DNA from: Roseateles_C aquae
GTDB taxonomy: Bacteria; Pseudomonadota; Gammaproteobacteria; Burkholderiales; Burkholderiaceae_C
Reading direction: 5' to 3'
DNA: 64,000 bases
Assembly (NCBI RefSeq): GCF_032337115.1
Contig: NZ_JAVXZY010000011.1
Span: forward strand, 1-64,000
Shown here: in pieces, positions 6,159 to 13,421 of the stretch
Layout: each line of letters begins with the position of its first letter
How positions within the stretch are numbered: position 1 is the first letter of the stretch
Program-made: the position numbers and the translations under genes
The notes under the pieces: model-generated
Seen by the model: the letters and a program-made list of their open reading frames with translations, nothing else
Database searches by the model: none
Told to the model about the DNA's origin: nothing

Positions 6159-7325
6159 ATGACTGACAAATGCGCAGGTGGGGACCCCAGTCAGATGCCG
6201 CAAGACGTCGAACCGAGCCGAGCCACGAACACTGGCCGCGCGGGCGCAACATCAACTGCAGGGCAGGCGCCGGGCTGTTCCGCCGCAAGCAAACCAGGCG
6301 CAGCGCCAGATCATCCGCCGCTTGCTGATCTCCATTCCAGCGCCGCACCCGCCTTGAATGACACCCTGGCCGCCCTGCTGCAGCGCATGCGCAGCGAGCT
6401 GCGTGTGCGCCACTATTCGCTGCGCACCGAGCAGGCCTATCTGGAGTGGGCGCGGCGCTTTCTGTTGTTCCATGGCCGGCGCGAGCCTTCGGCGCTGGGT
6501 GCAGACGAAGTGGCGGGCTTTCTGAGCTATCTGGCCGCGGAGCGCGAGGTCGCACCGTCGACGCAGAACCAGGCCAAGGCCGCCCTGCTTTTTTTGTTTG
6601 GCCCGGTGATGGGCTTGGAGTTGCCCTGGCTCGATGAGGTGATCACCGCCCAGACCCGGCGCCGCCTGCCCGTGGTGCTGACGCCGACCGAGGTGCGTCA
6701 GCTGCTGCTGGCGCTCGAGGGCGGCACGCCGTGGCTGATTGCCTCGCTGCTGTACGGCACAGGCATGCGGCTGCTGGAAGGACTGCGCTTGCGCGTCAAG
6801 GACGTGGAGTTCAGCCGCCGCGAGATCATCGTGCGCGAAGGCAAGGGCGCCAAGGACCGCATCACCGTCTTGCCTGAAAACCTGATTGCGCCCCTGCAGC
6901 GCCAGCTGGCGCTGGCCAAGCGCCTGCATGAGGAAGACCTGCAAGCCGGCTATGGCGCCGTGATGCTGCCGCACGCGCTGGCCGCCAAAGACCCGCGTGC
7001 CGCGCTGGCCTGGGGCTGGCAGTGGGTGTTCCCGAGCCCGACGCGTTCGATTGACCCGCGCAGCGGCGAGCTGCGGCGGCATCATCTGCTGGAGTCCAGC
7101 GTGCAAAAGCCAATCGCGCTGGCGGCGCGCCGGGCCGGCATTGCCAAGCCCTGCTCGCCACATGTGCTGCGCCATTCCTTTGCCACCCATATGCTGCAGG
7201 CGGGCTACGACATCCGTACCGTGCAGGAGCTGCTGGGGCACAGCAATGTCAAGACAACGATGATCTACACCCATGTGCTGAACCGCGGCGGGCGCGGTGT
7301 ACTCAGCCCCTTTGACCATATCTAA
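6159..7325 (+). CDS. intI: Integron integrase IntI (tyrosine recombinase)
   Basis: IntI recombines attC and attI sites to insert and excise cassettes. From ATG 6159 the protein has 388 residues. Family homology begins only at about residue 66 (LNDTLAALLQRMRSELRVRH). All catalytic residues are visible: Arg in YGTGMRLLEG, Lys in REGKGAKDR, His-x-x-Arg in SPHVLRHSFATHM, His in LLGHSNV and the Tyr nucleophile in TMIYTHVL. The IntI-specific insert is present (LPHALAAKDPRAALAWGWQWVF). The frame stays open upstream to ATG 5688, which would add 157 low-complexity residues unlike any integrase. Typical IntI proteins are 320-340 residues, so the true start may be later than 6159. It faces away from its cassettes, as in other integrons, and appears functional. 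Confidence 0.9.
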   Translation: MTDKCAGGDPSQMPQDVEPSRATNTGRAGATSTAGQAPGCSAASKPGAAPDHPPLADLHSSAAPALNDTLAALLQRMRSELRVRHYSLRTEQAYLEWARRFLLFHGRREPSALGADEVAGFLSYLAAEREVAPSTQNQAKAALLFLFGPVMGLELPWLDEVITAQTRRRLPVVLTPTEVRQLLLALEGGTPWLIASLLYGTGMRLLEGLRLRVKDVEFSRREIIVREGKGAKDRITVLPENLIAPLQRQLALAKRLHEEDLQAGYGAVMLPHALAAKDPRAALAWGWQWVFPSPTRSIDPRSGELRRHHLLESSVQKPIALAARRAGIAKPCSPHVLRHSFATHMLQAGYDIRTVQELLGHSNVKTTMIYTHVLNRGGRGVLSPFDHI

Positions 7326-7345
7326 GAACGTCTGCATAGCGTTCT
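7325..7345 (+). terminator. Weak hairpin after intI
   Basis: AGAACG (7325-7330) and CGTTCT (7340-7345) form a 6-bp stem with a 9-base loop directly after the intI stop, followed by AAAA rather than a T run. It lies between convergent intI and amidase genes and might serve either. Confidence 0.3.
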
Positions 7346-7378
7346 GAAAACGCGCCACGCCCGGCATGAAAGCTCGGC

Positions 7379-8878
7379 TCACCGCAGACCGGGTGCGGGC
7401 CAGGCCCGCTGCGGCCCGCGCAGTGTCTCGTAGGCCTGGGCCACGCGCAGCACGCCCAGATCGTCGTGCCGGCGCCCGGCGATCTGCAGACCGATCGGAA
7501 ACCCAGCGGCGGTGTAGCCGCAATTGATGCTGGCGGCCGGCTGCTCACTCATGTTGTAAGGCAGCGTGAAGGCGATGTGCTCGAAGGGGCGCTCGGGGTC
7601 GTTGATCGGGCTGGCCCATGCGGCCGGAAAGGCGCTGACCGGGCTGACCGGCGAGAGCACATAGTCATACGGTTGGCAGGCGGCGATGCAGCGGTCGCGG
7701 ATGGCCGCGATCTGGCTGTAGCCGTGGAACAGCTCGGCGGCGCTCAGCCGCTCTCCCCGATCGACCCAGGCGCGGATATAGGGCAGCACGCGCTCGCGCC
7801 GTTCGGCCGGCAAGGCCGAGATGTCCAGCCAGGAGCGCATCCGCCAGAAGGCGTCCAGCCCGTCCATCATCGCGCGGGTGCACAGGCTGCCCGGCGCCAG
7901 GCGTTCTATCTGCGCGCCGTGGGCAGCAAACAGCGCCGCCGCGGCCTCCACCGCCGCGGCAATCTCGGGCTCGACACGCAGACCCCAGCCGGCGTCCATC
8001 AAGAGGCCGATGCGCAAGCCCTGGAGCCGCTCGGCGGCGCTGGCAGCGTCCAGCGGCCTTGCGCCGCACAGGCTCAGCCAATCGATCTGCTGATGCGGCA
8101 GGCTCATGCCATCGCGCCAATCGGGCCGGGCCAGGGCGGCCATCATCAGCGCGGCATCGGCCACCGTGCGCGTCATCGGGCCGGCCACACGGCCGGCATA
8201 GGGCGGCTTGATGGGCACGCGGCCCAGGCTGGGCTTGAGCGTGAACACGCCGCACCAGGCCGCGGGCAGGCGCACCGAGCCACCGATATCGGTGCCCAGA
8301 TGCAGCGGCCCATAGCCGGCCGCAGCCGCCGCGGCCGCCCCGCTGCTGGAGCCACCGGGGTTCTTGCTCAGGTCCCAGGGGTTGCGCGTCAGCGGGTGAA
8401 AGCTGGACAGGCCCGAGCTCAGCATGCCGTAGTCCGGCATCGTCGTCTTGGCCAGCAGCACGGCGCCCAGCTCCTTCAGCCGTGCGGCCGGCGGCGCGTC
8501 TTCGCTGGCCAATGTCAGCTCGCTGGCCGCCGTGCCCAGCGGCATCGGCGTGCCGGCGGTGGCGATGTTTTCCTTCAGCGTCAGCGGCACGCCATCAAGG
8601 GTCAGGTCTTGCCCGCCGAGGCGGATGCTCAGCGGCGCACCGGCCTGCCAGCGTGCCGCCGAGGCCCGCGCCTGCGCGCGCGCCGCCTCGGCATCGAAGG
8701 CATAGAGCGCCTGCAGCTGGGGCTCGCAGCGCGCGATGCGCGCCAGCACCGCCTCGGTCACGCGCACCGGCTCCAGCCGCCCGGCGCGGTAAGCCGCGAT
8801 CAGCGCAACGGCGCTGTAGTCGGCCAGATCGAGGCCATCGTTCGTTTCTCTGCTCTGCTCATTGCTCTGGGCATTCAT
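7379..8878 (-). CDS. Amidase (amidase signature family)
   Basis: A ~499-residue amidase-signature enzyme, hydrolysing an amide bond to acid and ammonia. The Ser-cisSer-Lys triad is visible: Lys in LTLKENIATAG, the Gly/Ser-rich loop NPGGSSSGAAAA and the nucleophile region GTDIGGSVRLPAAWCG. No signal peptide, so it is cytoplasmic. ATG at 8878 (MNAQSNEQS) was chosen because it follows the solute-binding protein stop by seven bases; an upstream start would overlap that gene. It is the last gene of the dpp-like operon, which suggests it degrades an imported amide or peptide-like substrate. Family assignment is certain; substrate is unknown. Confidence 0.88.
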   Translation of the reverse strand: MNAQSNEQSRETNDGLDLADYSAVALIAAYRAGRLEPVRVTEAVLARIARCEPQLQALYAFDAEAARAQARASAARWQAGAPLSIRLGGQDLTLDGVPLTLKENIATAGTPMPLGTAASELTLASEDAPPAARLKELGAVLLAKTTMPDYGMLSSGLSSFHPLTRNPWDLSKNPGGSSSGAAAAAAAGYGPLHLGTDIGGSVRLPAAWCGVFTLKPSLGRVPIKPPYAGRVAGPMTRTVADAALMMAALARPDWRDGMSLPHQQIDWLSLCGARPLDAASAAERLQGLRIGLLMDAGWGLRVEPEIAAAVEAAAALFAAHGAQIERLAPGSLCTRAMMDGLDAFWRMRSWLDISALPAERRERVLPYIRAWVDRGERLSAAELFHGYSQIAAIRDRCIAACQPYDYVLSPVSPVSAFPAAWASPINDPERPFEHIAFTLPYNMSEQPAASINCGYTAAGFPIGLQIAGRRHDDLGVLRVAQAYETLRGPQRAWPAPGLR

Positions 8879-8885
8879 CGGCCGC

Positions 8886-10418
8886 TCACTCCCAGCGCAG
8901 CGTGGCGATGTCATTGACGAAGATCGGCATTTCGGTCCCCAGCCCCTTCAGGCCGCGCTTGGCCACAGTGATCCATTGCGGCTGGTAGAGATAGGCAGCC
9001 ACCGCATCGTTGGCGATCTGGCGCTGCAACTCACCCAGCAGCTTGAGCCGGTCGGCCTCGCGCGGCGTGTTCAGCAGCTGGGCATAGCGCTCGTTGAAGG
9101 CCGCACTTTCATAACCCCAGTAATAGCCGGGCTTGGCGAAGTTGCCGAGGTCAAAGGGTTCGACATGGGCAATCAGCGTCATGTCAAAGGCCTTGTTGGC
9201 ATAGACGCCCGACAGCCACTGCGCCCACTCGATGTTCTCCAGCTTGGCCTGCACGCCGATCTGCGCCAGCTGCGCGGCGATCAGCTCGCCGCCCTGGCGC
9301 GCGTAGGGAGCCGGCGGCAGCTTCAGGCTCAAGCCCAGTGGCAGCGCAAAGCCGAGCTGCTGAGCCGCCTCCTTGAGCAGCGCGCGGGCGCGGGCCGGGT
9401 CGTAGGCGTTGACGGCGGTCAGGTCGACATAGCCGGGCGCGCCGGGCACATAGTGGCTGCCGATGGGCACGCCAAAGCCATCGGCCGCGGCGGCGATCAC
9501 GGCCTTGCGGTCGATCGCCATCGCAATGGCGCGGCGCACGCGCACATCGTCCAGCGGCTTCTTCTTGTGGTTGAAGGCCAGGATGGTCTTGGCCCGCGAG
9601 GGCGCGACGATGACCTGGAAACGCGCCGCGCCGCCGGCCTCACGTGCATCGCGGAACTGCGCCAGGCTGCGCGCCGCGGCCACGCGCGGGAAGGCGTCCA
9701 CATCGCCGGACAAGAGCGCCGCCACCTGCGCCGCCGGATCGGCGATGAAGCGAAACGTCACCCGCCGGATCGCGGGCAAGGCCTGACCCCGTTCGGCATA
9801 GCCCTCGAAGGCCTTCAGCGTCAGGCTGGCGCCGCGCAGCCAGCTGCCCAGCTGGTAGGGCCCGGTGCCGATCGGCTGCACGTTGTTGCGCTCGGCGCTC
9901 TTGGGCTCGACGATGGCGGCCGGCGCCTGGCCCAGCAGGAAGAGCAGGTCGGGCTCGATCTGCTTCAGGCCCAGCACCAGCAGATCGGGCTCGGGAGTCG
10001 CGATGAAGGCGATATTGGCAAAGACGCGCTTGTCCTTGTTCGTGCTCTTCTCGGCCGCCGCGCGTTCGAAGCTGAACTTGACCGCCTGCGCATTGAAAGG
10101 CTCGCCGTTGTGGAAGCGCACGCCTCGGCGCAGCCGGAAGGTGTAGGTCTTCAGATCCGGCGACAACTCCCAGCCCAGCGCCAGCAGCGGCCCCGGCCGG
10201 CCATCGGGGCCAATGCGGGTCAGCGTCTCGAAGACGTTGTAGTGAACGATCTCGGCAATCGCCGAGGCCGCGCCCAGCGTCGGGTCCAGGCCCGGCGGCT
10301 CCAGCGTCATGCCGATGACCAGCGCGTCGCGGGCCGATGCGGCCTGCGCCGTCGCTACCAGCCAGGCTGCGGCGATGCCGCCAGCCCTTGCCATGATGTC
10401 CCGCCGCCGAATGCTCAT
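8886..10418 (-). CDS. ABC transporter solute-binding protein, family 5 (peptide/nickel type)
   Basis: A 510-residue periplasmic binding protein of the DppA/OppA/NikA family. The start MSIRRRDIMARAGG leads into a hydrophobic stretch ending AQAASA; the RRRD motif suggests a Tat-type signal. Family hallmarks include LEPPGLDPTLG near the N-terminus, TYTFRLRRGVRFHNGEPFNAQAVKFS and PIGTGPYQL. It delivers substrate to the membrane pair encoded at 11443-13277. An AAGGAG ribosome site lies just upstream of 10418. A lone integron cassette and a DUF2004 gene now separate it from its permease genes. The dppD/dppF ATPases are not in the window. Confidence 0.9.
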   Translation of the reverse strand: MSIRRRDIMARAGGIAAAWLVATAQAASARDALVIGMTLEPPGLDPTLGAASAIAEIVHYNVFETLTRIGPDGRPGPLLALGWELSPDLKTYTFRLRRGVRFHNGEPFNAQAVKFSFERAAAEKSTNKDKRVFANIAFIATPEPDLLVLGLKQIEPDLLFLLGQAPAAIVEPKSAERNNVQPIGTGPYQLGSWLRGASLTLKAFEGYAERGQALPAIRRVTFRFIADPAAQVAALLSGDVDAFPRVAAARSLAQFRDAREAGGAARFQVIVAPSRAKTILAFNHKKKPLDDVRVRRAIAMAIDRKAVIAAAADGFGVPIGSHYVPGAPGYVDLTAVNAYDPARARALLKEAAQQLGFALPLGLSLKLPPAPYARQGGELIAAQLAQIGVQAKLENIEWAQWLSGVYANKAFDMTLIAHVEPFDLGNFAKPGYYWGYESAAFNERYAQLLNTPREADRLKLLGELQRQIANDAVAAYLYQPQWITVAKRGLKGLGTEMPIFVNDIATLRWE

Positions 10419-10438
10419 GCTGTTTGACGCTCCTTGCA

Positions 10439-10547
10439 CTTGATCGTTTGAGTCAACCGGCCTGCAGTGGCATGACGCGACTGACCGGGATTGAAATGCG
10501 CCAGCGGTGGCGTGCCGTTGCGAGTTCGGTTGAGCGTCAAGTTGGCC
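10439..10547 (-). repeat. Isolated attC-like site outside the array (109 bp)
   Basis: This site aligns end to end with the A1 attC sites (CAACCGGCCTGCAGTGGCAT arm, GTGCCGTTGCGAGTTCGGTT arm and GATTGAAATG centre), with two net deleted bases. The - strand start is GGCCAAC (10547-10541). The end reads CAAACG followed by ATCAAG in place of TTAGGC, exactly where a site would join foreign DNA. It ends the lone cassette 10446-11061. Confidence 0.8.
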
Positions 10548-11061
10548 TTACGAGCTACTGCAAATGTATGGCTGAGATCGTGATCTTCTCGAGACCGGCT
10601 TCAAACGACTGCGACACAGAAAAGTCCATGTACTCCGCTGCGGCGAACTCGAAGGCAATCCCACTGGCTTGCTGCCGGATTGCTCGCGGCTTGCGCGCCA
10701 GAATGGCAGCGGCTTCGCGTCCGTAAGGATCAGGCCAACTCAACAGGGCTAGACGCTTGGCCATAGCCAAGATGGCACTGCGCGATGAACGCTTCGCCAT
10801 CTGTCGTTCAGACGTGGCCTCAAGACCAAAGCTCTCGCAGCCGCCCACGACAGCGGCGACCGTTCCCATGTCTTTTGAATTCCAGCGAACCAAGCGCTGT
10901 TCGCGAATGTATTCGGCATCAGCGTGACGACGAGCCAATGCCGTGGCTTCAGCCTCGAAGTACTCCTGGTTCAGCAGGCAGTCGTCCGCAAACGCGGTCG
11001 AACTTGTCAACGCGAGGCACAAGGCCGAAAAGACGCAGCAGCAAATTCTCATGCGGCCTAA
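10446..11061 (-). mobile_element. Lone integron cassette inserted in the ABC transporter operon
   Basis: The - strand left boundary is AAAAG/TTAGGCC at 11062/11061 and the right boundary is CAAACG/ATCAAG at 10446/10445. Inside are one gene in cassette orientation (start nine bases from the boundary) and a diverged A1-type attC. Rejoining the flanks leaves AAAAG/ATCAAG, a G/AT target that matches the GWT-type secondary sites known for integron integrases. It lies about 3.1 kb from the 3' end of intI. There is no attI or integrase beside it, so IntI acting in trans is the likely agent. Confidence 0.7.
10555..11052 (-). CDS. Secreted protein carried by the lone cassette, 165 aa
   Basis: ATG at 11052 gives MRICCCVFSALCLALTSSTAFADDC, a Sec signal peptide with likely cleavage after AFA. 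The mature protein is mostly helical, with two cysteines (DDCLLNQ and VGGCESFG). The segment RRHADAEYIREQRLVRW and the C-terminal EFAAAEYMDFSVSQSFEAGL have no recognised domain. The start lies only three bases beyond the TTAGGC core and the TAG lies seven bases before the attC, the same packing as in the main array. Function is unknown. Confidence 0.65.
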   Translation of the reverse strand: MRICCCVFSALCLALTSSTAFADDCLLNQEYFEAEATALARRHADAEYIREQRLVRWNSKDMGTVAAVVGGCESFGLEATSERQMAKRSSRSAILAMAKRLALLSWPDPYGREAAAILARKPRAIRQQASGIAFEFAAAEYMDFSVSQSFEAGLEKITISAIHLQ

Positions 11062-11081
11062 CTTTTGAAGGAAACGCCCAA

Positions 11082-11402
11082 TCAACTCTCCATGGCAATG
11101 CCATCAATCTGGCCAGACTCATCGAAGTGCACAGACAGAACATAGTCTGTCACATCCCCTGGCAGGGTGAAGTCGAAGTTCTCTGCATCATCTTCACCCC
11201 AGGAATCCCGCAGAACCAAGAGGCCAAGTACTGCAGACGGTTGCGGATCGCCTGACGATAGATGCTCGACCCAATAAGAGTTCGGCAATTCGTCCAGATG
11301 ATGCTCGATGAACAGGTCAACGCTGTCGGCGCCTGCGTCAGTACCAAAGGCACTCTTAATGGCATCGAGTGCAAGAATGGCTCGCTCTTGGATGACGGAC
11401 AT
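11082..11402 (-). CDS. DUF2004-like protein, 106 aa
   Basis: ATG at 11402 gives MSVIQERAILALDAIKSAFG. The C-terminal half contains FTLPGDVTDYVLSVHFDESG and ends IAMES, which I match from memory to the DUF2004 family of small acidic cytoplasmic proteins, some encoded beside toxin or immunity genes. No catalytic residues are apparent. It lies between dppC (stop at 11443) and the lone cassette. Upstream at 11420 the - strand reads ACAAG/TTAGAA, another possible cassette start, but no attC follows the gene, so its status as a second cassette is unproven. Confidence 0.6.
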   Translation of the reverse strand: MSVIQERAILALDAIKSAFGTDAGADSVDLFIEHHLDELPNSYWVEHLSSGDPQPSAVLGLLVLRDSWGEDDAENFDFTLPGDVTDYVLSVHFDESGQIDGIAMES

Positions 11403-11442
11403 TGTGTTCAGTCTTTCTAACTTGTGTTTGTCCAGGCCGCCA

Positions 11443-12282
11443 TCATGGCATGCGCGGATCCAGCAGATCGCGCAGCGCATCGCCGAGCAGATTCAGGCCC
11501 AGCACCGCCAGTGCGATCGCCAGCCCGGGCCAGACGGCCAGCAGCGGCGCGCTGAACAGCCAGCCCTGGGCCTCGGCCAGCATGCGGCCCCAGGAGGCCT
11601 CGGGCGCCTGCGTGCCCAGGCCCAGATAGGCCAGCGCCGCCTCGGACAGAATCGCCAGCGCGAACTGGCTGCTGGCCTGCACGATCAACAGCGGCGCAAT
11701 CGCCGGCAGCACATGCACCCAGGCAATCGCCAGCGGGCCGCGGCCAAAGGCGCGGGCGGCGCGCACATGGTCCAGCTGCCACTGCACCCGTGCGCTGGCT
11801 CGCGCCAACCGCGCGAACGCGGGCACGCCGTGCAAGGCGATGGCGGTAATGGCGATGGCAAGACCTGGCCCCCGCGTGGCCGCCAGGATGATGGCCAGCA
11901 GCAGCGCCGGAAAGGCCTGGCCGAGATCGCAGCCGCGCATGATCAGCGCCTCCGGCCAGCCACCCAGGGCCGCCGCCAGCAGGCCCAGCGCCGAGCCCAT
12001 CAGCGCCGCCAGCCCGGCCGCCAGCAGGCCCACCTTCAGCGCGTTCAGCGCGCCGGCCAGCAGCAGGCTGGCGATATCGCGGCCCAGCGCATCGCAGCCC
12101 AGCCAGTGCTGGGCGTCGGGCGGCGCCAGCTTGCGCGCCAGATCGATGGCCTCGGGCGGCCAAGGCGTCCACAGCAGCGAGATCAGGCCGGCGGCCAGCA
12201 GCAGCGCGCACAGCAGCCCGCCGGCCACAAAGCCGGGGTGGCCGAGTGCACGTGCGGCAAAGCGCTCGCGGGCCGGCCTCAT
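11443..12282 (-). CDS. ABC transporter permease, DppC type
   Basis: A 279-residue inner-membrane permease with an N-terminal membrane helix, the conserved HWLGCDALGRDIASLLL segment that opens DppC-type domains, and about five further helices. The EAA loop that contacts the ATPase is around HVRAARAFGRGPLAIAWVHVLP. It overlaps the dppB-like stop by four bases (ATGA), so translation is coupled. Together with the 12279 gene it forms the translocation channel for the substrate bound by the 8886-10418 protein. Substrate not determinable. Confidence 0.88.
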   Translation of the reverse strand: MRPARERFAARALGHPGFVAGGLLCALLLAAGLISLLWTPWPPEAIDLARKLAPPDAQHWLGCDALGRDIASLLLAGALNALKVGLLAAGLAALMGSALGLLAAALGGWPEALIMRGCDLGQAFPALLLAIILAATRGPGLAIAITAIALHGVPAFARLARASARVQWQLDHVRAARAFGRGPLAIAWVHVLPAIAPLLIVQASSQFALAILSEAALAYLGLGTQAPEASWGRMLAEAQGWLFSAPLLAVWPGLAIALAVLGLNLLGDALRDLLDPRMP

Positions 12283-13277
12283 CGGGGCAGCTCCCGGCGC
12301 AGCCGCGGGTCGATCAGGGTCTGCAAGGCGTCGACGATGAAGTTGATCAGCAGCACCAGCGCCACCAGCAGCATCAGCGCGTTGCGTAGCACGATCAGGT
12401 CGCGGTTGGCAATGGCCTGGAAGATCAGCTGCCCAAGGCCCGGCAGCTGGAACAGCTGTTCGATGACGACCGCCCCGGCGACCAGCTGCGCGGCCTGCAG
12501 GCCCAGCAGCGTCAGCACCGGGATCAGCGCATTGCGCAGTGCATGGCGCATCAGCACGACGCGCGGCGACAGGCCCTTGGCGCGGGCGCTGCGGATGTAG
12601 TCCTCGCCCAGCACCTCCAGCAGCGCGGCGCGCAACAGCCGGGTCAGCTGTGCCGCCTGCACCAGGGCCAGCGCCACGGCCGGCAGCAGCAGGGCTTGCA
12701 GCGCGGGCCAGAAGGCAAAGCCACTGTCAGCGCCCTCGCTGCCCCAGCCTGGGAAGCCACCGGCCGGCAGCCACTGCAGCTTCAGCGCAAACAACAGCAT
12801 CAGCAGAATGCCCAGCCAGAAGCCCGGCAGCGCCAGGCCCAGCTGGCTGAGCAGCAGCACCCAGCGCTCGCCGGCCCGGCCCTGGCGCGCCGCGGCATAG
12901 CAGCCGCAGGCCAGTGCCAGTGCGAGCGCCAGCAGCAGGGCCAGCGCGGTGAGCGGCAGGCTGACGCTGAGCCGTTCGGCAATCAGCTGCGCCACCGGCG
13001 CGCCATAGGCATAGGAGTCGCCCAGCTCAGCGCTGAGCAGGCCCTGCAACCATTGCAGATAGCGCTGCCACAGCGGCCGCTGCAGGCCCAGCTGCTCGGC
13101 CAGTGCCGCCACCGCCTCGGGGCTGGCCTCAGTGCCCAGCATCAGCTGAGCCACATTGCCGGGCAGCAGCTCCAGCGCGGCAAAGATCAGCGCCGAGGCG
13201 GCCAGCAGGCTGGCGGCGAGGCCGAACAGGCGCAGCAGCACCCGGGCAAGCAGCCGCCAGGAGGCCGGCGCGGGCAT
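12279..13277 (-). CDS. ABC transporter permease, DppB type
   Basis: A 332-residue inner-membrane permease. ATG at 13277 (MPAPASWRLLARVLLRLFG) is the natural start; the frame is open far upstream only because it shadows the divergent kinase gene. It has an N-terminal helix, the LPGNVAQLMLG periplasmic segment typical of DppB proteins and a C-terminal EAA-type loop (IRSARAKGLSPRVVLMRHALRNALIPVLTLLG). It is the first gene of the operon, followed by the overlapping dppC-type gene. The 144-bp gap to the divergent histidine kinase should hold both promoters; I could not pick out a convincing -10/-35. Confidence 0.88.
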   Translation of the reverse strand: MPAPASWRLLARVLLRLFGLAASLLAASALIFAALELLPGNVAQLMLGTEASPEAVAALAEQLGLQRPLWQRYLQWLQGLLSAELGDSYAYGAPVAQLIAERLSVSLPLTALALLLALALALACGCYAAARQGRAGERWVLLLSQLGLALPGFWLGILLMLLFALKLQWLPAGGFPGWGSEGADSGFAFWPALQALLLPAVALALVQAAQLTRLLRAALLEVLGEDYIRSARAKGLSPRVVLMRHALRNALIPVLTLLGLQAAQLVAGAVVIEQLFQLPGLGQLIFQAIANRDLIVLRNALMLLVALVLLINFIVDALQTLIDPRLRRELPR

Positions 13278-13421
13278 CACGAGGGAATCGGGCCAGCATG
13301 CGGCTGGCTGGTTGAGAAATACGTCATGGCTATGTTGGCAATACCGTAGCCATTTTGTGCGAGACCGGCGATGCCGGCAGCGGAGCCGGCTACCATGGCC
13401 CAAAACACCAAGGTCCGCCGC

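Noticed and set aside
7466..10427. Long + strand frames opposite the amidase and binding-protein genes
   Set aside because: Both - strand genes have complete domain signatures; the + strand products are Arg/Gln/Gly-rich shadow translations.
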